Shown: positions 1-7,726 of the stretch, one piece after another
Position numbering within the stretch: the stretch's first letter is position 1
Layout: the number at the start of each line of letters is the position of its first letter
NCBI GenBank assembly: GCA_023231425.1
Contig: JALNVI010000049.1
Location: forward strand, 1-21,293
DNA from: Desulforhopalus sp.
Lineage (GTDB): Bacteria > Desulfobacterota > Desulfobulbia > Desulfobulbales > Desulfocapsaceae
Direction: 5' to 3'
DNA: 21,293 bases
Program-made: the position numbers and the translations under genes
Notes under the pieces: generated by a model
Told to the model about the DNA's origin: nothing
Seen by the model: only the letters and a program-made list of their open reading frames with translations
Database searches by the model: none

Positions 1-112
1 AGGAAAAAGATGTAGAAGACAAACTGCCTTGAATGAGGATAGCAAGCAACAGCGCTGATACTCCAACCGATAAAACAATACGGTGAGAATATTCATAGAA
101 TTGGTTTTTCAC
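1..112 (-). CDS. N-terminus of an unidentified membrane or exported protein (partial, runs off the window)
   Basis: On the minus strand a GTG codon at 112-110 is preceded by a GGAG Shine-Dalgarno at a spacing of about seven bases and opens a frame that stays open to the window edge. The visible 37 residues begin MKNQFYEYSHRIVLSVGVSA and continue into a hydrophobic stretch, VSALLLAILI. This fits a signal anchor or a first membrane segment after a short charged N-terminus. Too little is present to assign a family. It is transcribed away from the repeats and from the lactate operon. The non-ATG start lowers certainty. Confidence 0.4.
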   Translation of the reverse strand, partial: MKNQFYEYSHRIVLSVGVSALLLAILIQGSLSSTSFS

Positions 113-196
113 TTTATTTCTCCGCCAGAATTTTGTTGGATTTAAATTTTACATTTCAGGCTTTACTCGAACAGGTGCAGCAAAATATTTTGTTCA

Positions 197-377
197 GGGC
201 AGCTTGAGTAACCATTTCTTTGCCCATCATCTTCGGGACAGTCAAAAAAATTATCCTCCGACAAAGCGAGGAACGAGACGTCGAGGGAAGCGCTATACTC
301 CGATATTACCCATATAACTGCGGTAAATTTCCGCCTCTGCCTCGAGTATGAACGAAATACAAGCTGTTTCAAGATCC
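197..377 (+). repeat. MITE-like repeat, copy A
   Basis: Copy A of a dispersed element found six times in this window. It contains the conserved core TCCTCCGACAAAGCGAGGAA (from about 254) followed by GAGACGTCGAGG, then a GATAT block, and it ends in ATGAACGAAATACAAGCTGT plus TTTCAAGATCC. The left end (GGGCAGCTTGA) is a diverged form of the terminal repeat GGGAACCTTGA seen in copy B. Open frames crossing it are not conserved between copies, so I treat it as non-coding. The flanks 113-196 and 378-526 hold no gene that I recognise. Confidence 0.75.
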
Positions 378-542
378 TCTGATGTTCATCATAACCCGAG
401 CAACAGATAACTGCCAATCGGAGGGGGAACTGTTCACTTCTCCTCGTTTTTTGACATATTTTAGTTGATTTGAGTACACATCTATTGAAAATTCCATGCA
501 ATGGGTGGATGAGTACAGTGGGTGTAATATCGTGATATGGAA
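378..542. other. Gene-free stretch between repeat copy A and the IS30 remnant
   Basis: No coding sequence or RNA was recognised. A short perfect dyad, ATATC-GT-GATAT (527-538), lies just before the IS30-associated leader. A related GATATG/GACATG motif precedes the other two IS30 fragments (near 19984 and 20601), so 527-542 probably belongs to the same old insertion. Confidence 0.4.
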
Positions 543-605
543 AAGAGTGAGCTGTCGGTGTTACATTACCACAACCTGACCGGAGGTTGCGCTGGCAGCA
601 CTCTT
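543..605. repeat. Hairpin-forming leader of the IS30 remnant, copy 1
   Basis: AAGAGTGAGCTGTCGGTG (from 543) pairs imperfectly with the block ending in CACTCTT at 605, and an inner AACCT-GACCGG-AGGTT hairpin (573-588) sits inside it. A second copy with the same outer arms and the same AACCTGACCGGAGGTT centre occurs at 19989-20080. In both cases it lies directly before the transposase N-terminus. It may be the left end, or a translation-limiting leader, of the parental IS. Confidence 0.55.
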
Positions 606-863
606 TGAGAGAGGCAGCAGATCATGGCCTTTCTTCAAACAGGAAGATCTCAGGCTGAGATTGCTGATGCGCGGAATCGTTCTAAACGTATAATTTCACG
701 CGAAATTCCTCGAAACTCTTTTGAAGGGGAATATGAGCCTTGTGATGCTCAGGCCACAGCGACCACTGGACGGGAATTTACTGAGATGGCAACAAAACAA
801 AGCCCAGAAGTATTGCAGGCTCTACGAAAGATGCTCCGCCTGGTTGCCCACCAGAAGCTATAA
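597..863 (+). pseudogene. IS30-family transposase, N-terminal HTH remnant (copy 1)
   Basis: The frame reads STL, stop, ERQQIMAFLQTGRSQAEIA, then NRSKRIISREIPRNS. This is the N-terminal helix-turn-helix of IS30-family transposases (family pattern: LT-x-E-x-RYQI followed by GxSQxEIAxxLxRSxSTISREIRRN). The TGA at 606-608 interrupts the conserved start, and the frame ends at 863 without any DDE catalytic domain. Only about 85 of the usual 320 or more residues remain. It is a decayed, inactive fragment. The roughly 60 bp after it (864-922) also match the sequence after copy 2 and run into repeat copy B. Confidence 0.8.
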
Positions 864-922
864 TTTGTCGACTTTTTGTTGAATTTTCTCTGTAGAAAGA
901 CGTTTGTCAGACAACGATTTAT

Positions 923-1096
923 GGGAACCTTGAATAATCGCCCATCTTCTTTGTTACAGTCAAAAATTTATCCTCCGACAAAGCGAGGAACGAGACGTCG
1001 AGGTAAGCGCTATACCCCGATATCAAAGTCATACCTGTGGTAAATCCCCTCTTGTGCCTCAAATATGAACGAAATACAAGCTGTTTCCAGGGTCCC
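923..1096 (+). repeat. MITE-like repeat, copy B (best-preserved plus-orientation copy)
   Basis: The left end GGGAACCTTGAATAATC (923-939) and the right end, TTTCCAGGGTCCC, form an imperfect terminal inverted repeat. TTAT stands immediately outside both ends (919-922 and 1097-1100), a likely 4-bp target duplication. Inside lie GCCCATCTTCTTTGTTACAG, the conserved TCCTCCGACAAAGCGAGGAA core and the ATGAACGAAATACAAGCTGT block. At 174 bp with no conserved reading frame it is a non-autonomous element. It lies 211 bp upstream of dctP. Confidence 0.8.
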
Positions 1097-1307
1097 TTAT
1101 TCCTCGAATCCAGCGACGACCTGCTATGGGGAAAATTTTCATAAATATTCTTAAAAGAAAAAGCCCCTTAAAATACTTTTGACAAGTTTTTGTCCAAAAA
1201 TTTCAAGCATATATGTGCAAAAAACATTGACATCTTTTTCTGTCGGCAGTTAGTTACGCAGGTATTTTTAAGACGATGTGCAACTATAATTATAGGGAGG
1301 AGTAAAC
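1097..1307 (+). promoter_or_regulatory. Upstream region of the dctPQM-lutABC operon
   Basis: This is the only non-repeat DNA before dctP, so the operon promoter should be here. Two TTGACA hexamers (1179-1184 and 1227-1232) are visible, but neither has a convincing -10 box at 16-18 bp. TATAAT at 1285-1290 is too close to the Shine-Dalgarno GGGAGGAG (1296-1303) to be the main promoter. No correctly spaced sigma54 site was found. The exact promoter is unresolved. Confidence 0.3.
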
Positions 1308-2363
1308 ATGAGGAAAAACATCATCTCGGTGTTGTTGGTCGTTCTTTTTCTATGCTCGCTCGCGGGTACAGGTGCATTTGCTGCAGACAAACCCATCACC
1401 TGGAAAATGGCCAGTTCCTGGCCTGAGGGTACTTTGCTGCAGGAGATGGCTGACAGCTTTGCTGACCGGGTTACGAAGATGAGCGGTGGGCGGCTGATTA
1501 TCAAAAGCTATCCGGCCGGTGTTCTCATGGGTGCACTTGAAGTTACTGACGCAGTACGCATGGGAACTATTGATGCTTCTCACAGTTCTCCTGCATACGT
1601 CGTTGGTCAGATTCCGGCTGCCGCTTTGTTCGGCTATATACCCTTTGGGATGGAAGCTATCCCATACCTGACCTGGTTTTATGAGGGGGAGGGGAAGACT
1701 CTTTTCCCTGAACTGTATAAAAAATATGATTTTGGTTTTATTGCACCCTGCGGGATTATTCCAAGTGAAGACCTGGCCTGGTCCAATAAACCGATTACCA
1801 AACTCGAAGATTTCAAAGGGTTGAAATTTAGAACCTCCGGCTACTGGGGAGAGATTCTCACTGCTGCTGGCGCATCTGTTGTCATGCTGCCTGCCGGAGA
1901 GGTCTATGAAGCGCTTCAGCGCAAGGTCATTGATGCAGGTGAGTTCAGTACCCCCAGCATAGACAAAGACCTGTCCTTCTATGAAATTGCCGAATATCTG
2001 CTCGTACCAGGAATCCATCAGACCAGTACCATCACAGACCTGCGCGTCAATAAAAGTTCCTGGAACAAACTCTCTGATGATCTCAAGGAAATCGTAAGTA
2101 CCGCTGCCCAGGCAACCACACTTGAGATGCTGACTAAATTCATCAACGCGGATGTTCCGGCACTCGAATTTTTCCGCGAAAAAGGAGTAAAAATTCAGTA
2201 TCTTGATCCGGCTATCCAGAAAGAGCTTGCCGCGAAAACTGAAGAGGTGATGAAGCAAAAAAGTGAGCAGGATCCCTTCTTTAAAAAGGTTTGGGAATCT
2301 CAGAAGAAATTCAGAGAAAAATATGATGCGTATAAAGAACTCATGACCCCATCCTACAAATAA
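1308..2363 (+). CDS. dctP: TRAP transporter substrate-binding protein (DctP/TakP-like, probably for lactate or a 2-keto acid)
   Basis: This is the periplasmic solute receptor of a TRAP transporter, 351 residues, the usual length. A cleavable signal peptide is clear: charged MRKN, a hydrophobic core, and an AFA-A cleavage site near residue 25. Residues 165-215 carry the family signature: KLEDFKGLKFR with R175, the expected carboxylate-binding arginine, then AGEVYEALQRKVIDAGEF. The E212-F213 pair and the SWPEG N-terminal motif resemble the TakP branch, which binds 2-oxo acids and lactate, more than C4-dicarboxylate DctP. A strong GGAGG Shine-Dalgarno precedes the ATG. It is the first gene of an operon with dctQM and lutABC, which makes lactate the most likely ligand; that part is inference. 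Confidence 0.9.
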   Translation: MRKNIISVLLVVLFLCSLAGTGAFAADKPITWKMASSWPEGTLLQEMADSFADRVTKMSGGRLIIKSYPAGVLMGALEVTDAVRMGTIDASHSSPAYVVGQIPAAALFGYIPFGMEAIPYLTWFYEGEGKTLFPELYKKYDFGFIAPCGIIPSEDLAWSNKPITKLEDFKGLKFRTSGYWGEILTAAGASVVMLPAGEVYEALQRKVIDAGEFSTPSIDKDLSFYEIAEYLLVPGIHQTSTITDLRVNKSSWNKLSDDLKEIVSTAAQATTLEMLTKFINADVPALEFFREKGVKIQYLDPAIQKELAAKTEEVMKQKSEQDPFFKKVWESQKKFREKYDAYKELMTPSYK

Positions 2364-2389
2364 AGAGACAGGGGAATCAGCCAAATGGA

Positions 2390-2424
2390 CTCCTGCAGAA
2401 AAGGTATCCCCTTTTTTGCAGGAG
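2390..2424 (+). promoter_or_regulatory. Intercistronic stem-loop between dctP and dctQ
   Basis: A 15-bp stem with a single mismatch, CTCCTGCAGAAAAGG (2390-2404) against CCTTTTTTGCAGGAG (2410-2424), has a 5-base loop. It starts 27 bases after the dctP stop and is not followed directly by a T-run. It is therefore more likely a 3' mRNA-stabilising or partial attenuation hairpin than a full terminator. Such hairpins are known in transport operons that make more binding protein than membrane subunits. Confidence 0.6.
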
Positions 2425-2498
2425 AATGACGTTTTTCAAGAAATCCAGCATTATCCGCTGAGATCAACATATCCTGCAGAGTTGTCCAGAGCAGGTCA

Positions 2499-2510
2499 TT
2501 CAAGGTACCC
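2499..2510. repeat. Solo 12-bp terminal-repeat sequence of the MITE-like element
   Basis: TTCAAGGTACCC here is identical to the right terminal repeat of copy E (20570-20581). No other part of the element is recognisable nearby. It could be a scar left by an excised copy in the dctP-dctQ gap, or coincidence. Confidence 0.35.
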
Positions 2511-2534
2511 TAAAGTTCTACATAGAAAACCTCA

Positions 2535-3059
2535 ATGAATACAATCCAGGGCTTTATCCAGGGTATTGACGCGATCAGCAATTTTATAGCCAAAGTTTGT
2601 ATGTGGCTTGTACTGGTGCTCTCCTTCATTATCTGCTACGAAATATTCTGTCGCTATGTCCTCAACAACCCAACAAAATGGTGTTTTGATCTGAGTTATA
2701 TGATTGGGGGCACCTTTTTCCTGATGGGTGAAGCCTGGACCCTGAGTAAGCGACAACATGTGCGGATCGATATCTTTTACAGCCGCTTCTCTAAAAAAAC
2801 GCGGGCCATAATAGACATCGTACTGCTCTGCATCTTTTTCTTCCCCCTGTGGGGCGGCCTTCTTTATGCAATTATTCCCTACGTCACTTTTTCCTGGGAG
2901 ATGGGTGAACGATCCATGCAGGGCTATTGGCAGCCAATTATTTATCCATTTAAAACGGTTATGGCTGCAGGCGTTGGCCTCCTGCTGTTGCAGGGTGTGG
3001 CCGAACTGTTGAGAAATTTTACGATTGCCCTTTATGGAGGTGAGCAGCATGAGTCCTGA
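2535..3059 (+). CDS. dctQ: TRAP transporter small membrane subunit DctQ
   Basis: This 174-residue protein has four hydrophobic segments (about residues 22-42, 55-72, 93-115 and 137-157) and the family motif: EIFCRYVLNNPTKW near the end of TM1, then a Ser-Tyr-Met-Ile-Gly-Gly stretch and HVRIDIFY. DctQ pairs with DctM to form the inner-membrane part of the sodium-coupled TRAP transporter. The ATG at 2535 has no clear Shine-Dalgarno. Because 171 bases and a strong hairpin separate it from dctP, its translation may be deliberately weak. Its end overlaps the dctM start by 11 bases, which suggests translational coupling. Confidence 0.92.
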   Translation: MNTIQGFIQGIDAISNFIAKVCMWLVLVLSFIICYEIFCRYVLNNPTKWCFDLSYMIGGTFFLMGEAWTLSKRQHVRIDIFYSRFSKKTRAIIDIVLLCIFFFPLWGGLLYAIIPYVTFSWEMGERSMQGYWQPIIYPFKTVMAAGVGLLLLQGVAELLRNFTIALYGGEQHES

Positions 3060-4368
3060 AATTACAGTCATCTTGATGTTTGCCACTCTGTTTGCCGGGA
3101 TTTTTCTCGGTTTTCCCACGGCCTTTGTGTTGGGCGGGGTTGCATTTCTCTTTGGTTTTGGAACCATGGGGCCTGATATCTTCGGGCTCTTCATCGGTCG
3201 TCTCTTTGGATTGATGAAAGATTCCACTCTATTGGCTGTGCCGCTGTTTCTCTTTATGGGTGTTTTTATGGAGAAATCGGGCATGGCTGAGCGTCTTTTT
3301 AACGCCATGCACATTCTCTGGGGGCGCTTTCGTGGGGGGCTTGGTATCTCCACTATTGCCATCTCCGCGATCTTCGCTGCTGCCACAGGCGTTGTCGGTG
3401 CCTCAGAAATTACCATCGGTCTCATGGCCCTTCCAGCCATGCTTGAGAAAAAATACAACAAGTCCATGGCTTGTGGAACGATCTGTGCTGGCGGGACATT
3501 AGGAATTCTTATCCCGCCCAGTGTTATGATTATTATTTACGGTCCTATTGCCAGACTGTCCGTTGGCAAACTTTTTCTCGGCTGCATCCTGCCCGGTCTC
3601 CTGCTGGTGGTGCTCTACATGCTTTATATCGCTATTCGTTGCCATCTGCGCCCGGAGGACGGCCCACCCCTGTCTCAGGAAGAACAGCAGCATTCCACCC
3701 CCGAAAAGCTTAAAATTTTGCTCACCTCTGTTATCCCGCCGGCTCTCATTATCTTTTCGGTCCTTGGCAGTATCTTTTTAGGAATCGCTGCCGTCACTGA
3801 AGCTGCTGCCGTGGGTGCGGTGGCAAGTATGCTCCTTGCGGCCTGTTATAAAAAGCTCAATTTTTCTGTCATCAAGATGGCATGTGAGCAGACCCTTGGA
3901 ATCACTGCCATGATCATGATGATCGCGGTGGGCGCCTCGTTTTTTTCCACCGTCTTTGTTGCGCTGGGCGGCGATGATATCATCACTGATCTTTTCCTTA
4001 ATCTGCCCATGGGCAAATGGGGAGTGCTGGCAGCTATTATGCTGCTGCTCGTTTTTTGCGGCATGTTTATCGACTGGATGGGGATTCTCTTTATTATTGT
4101 ACCGTTGATTACACCGATTGCAGCAGAACTGGGCTTTGATCCGGTCTGGTTTGCTGTTTTAGTCATGGTCAATCTGCAAATATCTTTTCTCACACCGCCT
4201 TTTGCCTATTCGATTTTTTACTTAAAAGGGATTGCGCCTCCTGAGGTACAGACCTCCGATATTTATCGTGGAGTAATGCCCTTTGTCGGTCTGCAGATAC
4301 TGGCTATTATCCTTTTAGTGATTTTTCCGCAAATCATCACCTGTCTCCCAAATCATTTTATTAACTGA
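3049..4368 (+). CDS. dctM: TRAP transporter large membrane subunit DctM
   Basis: This is a polytopic protein of 439 residues with 11-12 hydrophobic segments, the standard DctM size. It is the permease that carries the solute with Na+. Landmarks include FLGFPTAFVLGG at the N-terminus, AVPLFLFMGVFMEKSGMAER, GTLGILIPPSVMIIIYG (a conserved ILIPPS motif) and, near the C-terminus, QISFLTPPFAYSIFYLKG. I chose ATG 3049 rather than earlier in-frame codons because a full-strength GGAGGTGA Shine-Dalgarno lies just upstream of it, inside the end of dctQ. The next gene, lutA, begins 11 bases after its stop. Confidence 0.93.
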   Translation: MSPEITVILMFATLFAGIFLGFPTAFVLGGVAFLFGFGTMGPDIFGLFIGRLFGLMKDSTLLAVPLFLFMGVFMEKSGMAERLFNAMHILWGRFRGGLGISTIAISAIFAAATGVVGASEITIGLMALPAMLEKKYNKSMACGTICAGGTLGILIPPSVMIIIYGPIARLSVGKLFLGCILPGLLLVVLYMLYIAIRCHLRPEDGPPLSQEEQQHSTPEKLKILLTSVIPPALIIFSVLGSIFLGIAAVTEAAAVGAVASMLLAACYKKLNFSVIKMACEQTLGITAMIMMIAVGASFFSTVFVALGGDDIITDLFLNLPMGKWGVLAAIMLLLVFCGMFIDWMGILFIIVPLITPIAAELGFDPVWFAVLVMVNLQISFLTPPFAYSIFYLKGIAPPEVQTSDIYRGVMPFVGLQILAIILLVIFPQIITCLPNHFIN

Positions 4369-4379
4369 TAGATAACACC

Positions 4380-5111
4380 ATGAATAAACCTGAAAAAGTG
4401 ACGCTCTTTATCCAGTGTCTTGTGGACACTGTTTTCCCAGAGACGGGAGCGGCTATGGTGACAGTGCTCGAAAGCCTCGGCCTGAAACTGGACTGTCCTG
4501 CCAACCAGACCTGCTGCGGTCAGCCTGCGTTTAACGCGGGACATACCCGGGAAGCCCGTGCGGCAGCAGTAAAATTTCTCGATATTTTTGAAGATGCGGA
4601 GATCATTGTCTGCCCATCCGGTTCCTGTGTGAACATGGTCAGGGATCACTATCTTGACCTTTTTGCAGATGATCCCAAAATGCTTGTCAGGGCTCAGGCC
4701 GTGTCCAGGAAGATTTACGAATTCACCGAATTTCTGGTGGATGTCCTTGGTGTGGAATCTGTGGGAGCGCGTTTCCCTCACAAGGTTACGTATCATGCTT
4801 CCTGCCATCTTAACCGTTTTCTGGGCATTGACAGGCAGCCGCGCACACTGCTGGCCCACATCGATGATATGACTCTGGTGGAAATGAAGGGCGCTGATAC
4901 CTGCTGCGGCTTTGGCGGGACCTTTGCCGTAAAATACTCGGAAATCTCCGGAGCGGTTCTGGCGGAAAAGGTGAAAAATATTGTTGACAGCGGCGCTGAG
5001 GTTGTCACTGGATGTGACATGGGCTGTCTGATGAATATTCAAGGAATGCTGAGTCGGAAAAACATTCCGATTGAAGTTAAACATATAGCGCAACTGCTTG
5101 CTGAGAAATGA
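4380..5111 (+). CDS. lutA: L-lactate oxidation complex subunit LutA (LldE/YkgE), CCG-domain Fe-S protein
   Basis: LutA is one of three subunits of the LutABC L-lactate dehydrogenase, which oxidises lactate to pyruvate in the cytoplasm or at the membrane. The 243-residue protein has the two cysteine-rich CCG domains of the family: C13 and TCCGQPAF (C45-C46) in the first half, CPSGSC in between, and YHASCH plus TCCGFGG (C175-C176) in the second half. CCG domains ligate Fe-S clusters. The start at 4380 has no good Shine-Dalgarno and probably depends on ribosomes finishing dctM. One base separates its stop from the lutB ATG. Confidence 0.93.
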   Translation: MNKPEKVTLFIQCLVDTVFPETGAAMVTVLESLGLKLDCPANQTCCGQPAFNAGHTREARAAAVKFLDIFEDAEIIVCPSGSCVNMVRDHYLDLFADDPKMLVRAQAVSRKIYEFTEFLVDVLGVESVGARFPHKVTYHASCHLNRFLGIDRQPRTLLAHIDDMTLVEMKGADTCCGFGGTFAVKYSEISGAVLAEKVKNIVDSGAEVVTGCDMGCLMNIQGMLSRKNIPIEVKHIAQLLAEK

Positions 5112-5112
5112 C

Positions 5113-6555
5113 ATGAGCACAATCGCACCAGAAAAATATAAAGAGAATGCCTCCAAAAACATTGCTGATCCAGTACTGCAAAAGGCGTTGAGCGGTTTGC
5201 AGGAACGGCTTGGGCCAGCCACCGAGAATCTGTACAACAGCCTGCCTGAAGGCCACAAAATGCGAACGGAGGCTCACCAGTTTCGGCGTAAGGCCATTGA
5301 TAACCTCGATGTTCTGCTGTCAACTCTGGTCGACAAGGTCCGGGGACATGGCGGTATCGTCCATTTTGCAAAAACGGCTGAAGAAGCTGTGGAAATCTGC
5401 AAGAAAATTGCGCTGGATAATGACGTCAAAACCGTGGTTAAAGGTAAATCCATGGTCACTGAAGAGGTTGGCCTCAATCTCGCCCTGGAAAAAGAGGGGA
5501 TAGAGGTTTATGAAACTGACCTCGGTGAATATATCCTCCAGCTCTCAGGTGAAGCCCCGACCCATATAGTTGCCCCGGCTATCCATAAGACGCGCCGAGA
5601 GGTTGCCGAACTCTTTACCGAAAAGCTGGGAACACCCTATACCGAAGACCCGCCCATACTTACCAGGTATGCCCGTAAGGCCCTGCGCGAAAAATTTTTA
5701 AAGGCAGACATGGGGATTTCCGGCTGCAACCTTGCCTGTGCGGAAACCGGCCATATCGTGACGGTCTCCAATGAAGGCAATATTCGCATGTCGACAACCC
5801 TGCCGAAAATTCATGTGGCCTTCATGGGGATGGAACGTATCGTTGCCAATCTGGAGGAGCAGCAAAGTATTCTCCGGTTGATGTCCATGGGCGCTGCCGC
5901 ACAGGAGATTGGCGGATATGTAAGCTATGTTGGCGGTCCGGCTGAGGTGGACCATGGCGACGGCCCTCAGGAATTCCACCTGATCATCATCGATAATGGG
6001 CGCTCAAAGATTCTGGCTGACCCGGAATTTCGCGAGATGCTCTGCTGTATCCGTTGCGGTGCCTGCCTTAATGTCTGTCCGGTCTATGGTAAAATTGGTG
6101 GTCAGGCCTATGGCTCCCCTTATTGCGGTCCTGTGGGCGCAGTGGTGACACCGCTTCTCTTTGGTATCAATAATTCTGCTGACCTTTGTGCTGGCGAGAC
6201 CTTGTGCGGTGCCTGCAAACAGGCCTGTCCGCTGGAAATCAATCTGCCGAGGATGCTGCTGGCACTTCGCTCTAAATTGTCTGAAGGCGATCCCGACTGG
6301 GATGTACAACCAAAGAGCAAGGGAGAAAATCTGATTTTTGCCAGCTGGCAGCGTTTTAACAGCAACCGTAAAGTCTATGATCTGCTGCTTGGCCTCATGA
6401 GGGTTCTGCAGCATCTGCTCCCGGCAAAACAGGGAATGATCTCTCGTCTGCCCTGGCCCTTATCCGGCTGGACTGCCAACCGCAACATGAAGAAGCTGGC
6501 ACCAAAAACGTTCATGCAGCAATGGAGAGAGAAAAAGGAGAAAAAAGGCTCATGA
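5113..6555 (+). CDS. lutB: L-lactate oxidation complex subunit LutB (LldF/YkgF), LUD domain plus two [4Fe-4S] motifs
   Basis: A 480-residue Fe-S electron-transfer subunit of LutABC. The N-terminal two thirds is the LUD domain (TVVKGKSMVTEEVGLN; GISGCNLACAETG; EGNIRMSTTLPKIHVAFMG). The C-terminal part has a ferredoxin-like pair: C312-x2-C315-x2-C318-x3-C322 followed by P, and C365-x2-C368-x3-C372 followed by P, with C359 just before. I start it at ATG 5113, one base after the lutA stop, rather than the in-frame TTG at 5098 inside lutA. The stop overlaps the lutC ATG as ATGA. It is full length and no key residue appears to be missing. Confidence 0.94.
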   Translation: MSTIAPEKYKENASKNIADPVLQKALSGLQERLGPATENLYNSLPEGHKMRTEAHQFRRKAIDNLDVLLSTLVDKVRGHGGIVHFAKTAEEAVEICKKIALDNDVKTVVKGKSMVTEEVGLNLALEKEGIEVYETDLGEYILQLSGEAPTHIVAPAIHKTRREVAELFTEKLGTPYTEDPPILTRYARKALREKFLKADMGISGCNLACAETGHIVTVSNEGNIRMSTTLPKIHVAFMGMERIVANLEEQQSILRLMSMGAAAQEIGGYVSYVGGPAEVDHGDGPQEFHLIIIDNGRSKILADPEFREMLCCIRCGACLNVCPVYGKIGGQAYGSPYCGPVGAVVTPLLFGINNSADLCAGETLCGACKQACPLEINLPRMLLALRSKLSEGDPDWDVQPKSKGENLIFASWQRFNSNRKVYDLLLGLMRVLQHLLPAKQGMISRLPWPLSGWTANRNMKKLAPKTFMQQWREKKEKKGS

Positions 6556-7322
6556 CAACTCAGAAAGAGTTTATTCAGGATATCAGCACAGCACTGGGGC
6601 GTCCGACACCTGTGTCAGTAGACGTGTTTACCGTGGCGCCGACCACAGCAGAACAGGATATTTTAAAGGCTGTCAGGCAGCGAAGCTCCGGGGAGCGTCA
6701 GCCTTTCATAAAGACGCTGCAGGAAGTCTCCGTCCCGCTGCACCTTGATTTTCATCCTGAACGCAGCCTTGAAGACATCAGGCAGGCCATTATCACACTC
6801 ATTCTCGAGAAAGATCCGGAATGGGGCACAAAAAAAAGCGTGGTTCGCTGGGACCATCCTCTGCTAAACAGCCTGAATTTGGAAGCCGCAGCAGAGCTGA
6901 AAGATATCCCTCTTTATATTACAAACCATGTTGCTGCGACATCATCAGCGGATGATCTGCAGGCACAGCGGCAGCAGACACGAAAAGAGGTTGAGGCATC
7001 GTTTATCGGCATCACCTCAGCAGATTACTGCATTGCGGCAACCGCCACTCTGGCCATGAAGACACGACCAGGACAGGCGCGATCTGTCTCCCTTGTTCCT
7101 TCTATTCACGTGGCCGTGGTAGAGGAGAGCAGACTGCTTGCAACACTAAAAGAGCTTTATACCCTGCTCAAGTGGGACGAAGCAGAACAGGCCGAGGGCC
7201 TGACCAACAACCTCTCGCTTATTTCCGGCCCCAGTAAAACCGGTGACATTGAGCTGGTTATGGTGCATGGGGCACATGGACCGCGAGAGCTTCATCTTTT
7301 TGTTGTTTCGGATCACCGCTGA
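6552..7322 (+). CDS. lutC: L-lactate oxidation complex subunit LutC (LldG/YkgG), LUD domain
   Basis: LutC is the third LutABC subunit, a stand-alone LUD-domain protein of 256 residues here. Family traits include the C-terminal GITSADYCIAATATLAMKTR stretch, then RSVSLVPSIHVAVV and the terminal ISGPSKTGDIE...VHGAHGP...LHLFVV. I use the ATG at 6552, which overlaps the lutB stop in an ATGA and has a GGAG Shine-Dalgarno upstream. An in-frame ATG at 6522 would add ten very lysine- and glutamate-rich residues and is less likely. It is the last gene of the operon. Repeat copy C begins about 20 bases after its stop, and no clear terminator is seen. Confidence 0.93.
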   Translation: MTTQKEFIQDISTALGRPTPVSVDVFTVAPTTAEQDILKAVRQRSSGERQPFIKTLQEVSVPLHLDFHPERSLEDIRQAIITLILEKDPEWGTKKSVVRWDHPLLNSLNLEAAAELKDIPLYITNHVAATSSADDLQAQRQQTRKEVEASFIGITSADYCIAATATLAMKTRPGQARSVSLVPSIHVAVVEESRLLATLKELYTLLKWDEAEQAEGLTNNLSLISGPSKTGDIELVMVHGAHGPRELHLFVVSDHR

Positions 7323-7343
7323 CTCCTCTCTCAAGCACTGCTC

Positions 7344-7481
7344 TTGAAAGAGAAGAAAATTTACCGCAGGCATAACTTTGATCATGGAGGTAATCGCTTG
7401 CCTCGACGTCTCGTTCCTCGCTTTGTCGGAGGATAGCTCTTTGGCTGTCACCAGGAAGAAGGGCGATTATTTGCTGTTCCC
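7344..7481 (-). repeat. MITE-like repeat, copy C (reverse orientation)
   Basis: Reading the plus strand, AAATTTACCGCAGGCATAAC, then CCTCGACGTCTCGTTCCTCG and CTTTGTCGGAGGATA, are the reverse complement of the core in copies A and B. The far end is GAAGAAGGGCGATTATTTGC followed by TGTTCCC, a diverged terminal repeat. The proximal end near lutC is degraded, so the left boundary is approximate. Confidence 0.7.
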
Positions 7482-7600
7482 TCTCTCTTGTTACGATGCT
7501 GGAACGGCAAGACGTGTAGGAAGGGAACGGGCTTTGTGCTGCAGATAAGACCCCATGAGCACGGGAGGTTATCTCTGCCGTTATGAAACAGGAGGTTGCG

Positions 7601-7726
7601 ATGACATTATCAGAGCTCTTTGCCCCTGGAGACAGGATGAAAAGCAGGATAAATCAGTACTGGACTTTTGGGTCTGTTTCGATATTTGCTGTTTGTGGCT
7701 GGTTTCGTTTTGTAAATTATGGCTAA
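7601..7726 (+). CDS. Possible small membrane protein (41 aa), unrecognised
   Basis: An ATG at 7601 follows AGGAGG at a spacing of five bases, one of the best ribosome-binding sites in the window. The frame encodes 41 residues, starting MTLSELFAPGDRMKSRINQY and ending WTFGSVSIFAVCGWFRFVNYG. The second half could form one membrane helix. No family is recognised. A longer overlapping frame (7555-7809) has a cysteine- and tryptophan-rich translation and a less favourable start, and I consider it the weaker choice. Confidence 0.35.
   Translation: MTLSELFAPGDRMKSRINQYWTFGSVSIFAVCGWFRFVNYG

Noticed and set aside
163..501. 112-codon minus-strand open frame across repeat copy A
   Set aside because: It mostly translates the dispersed repeat, and equivalent frames in the other copies are broken or different. 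No Shine-Dalgarno and no family resemblance.
197..1096. Copies A and B as a CRISPR-like or tandem array
   Set aside because: The copies are about 550 bp apart, diverged, and bounded by terminal inverted repeats; there are no regular spacers.
1227..1255. TTGACA as a sigma70 promoter for dctP
   Set aside because: The -35 box is perfect but the sequence 17-18 bases later (TTAGTT/TAGTTA) is a poor -10 box; I could not choose between this and other sites.
1244..1260. Possible sigma54 site before dctP (CGGCAG...TACGCA)
   Set aside because: GG and GC are separated by 11 bases rather than 10, which sigma54 does not tolerate well.
1350..2384. 344-codon minus-strand frame opposite dctP
   Set aside because: A shadow frame of a clearly recognised TRAP binding-protein gene; its translation has no domain sense.
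2532..3467. 311-codon minus-strand frame opposite dctQ and dctM
   Set aside because: A low-complexity, proline- and arginine-rich translation produced by membrane-protein codons read backwards.
4353..5258. 301-codon minus-strand frame opposite lutA
   Set aside because: Overlaps the well-supported lutA and the lutB start, with no recognisable protein family.
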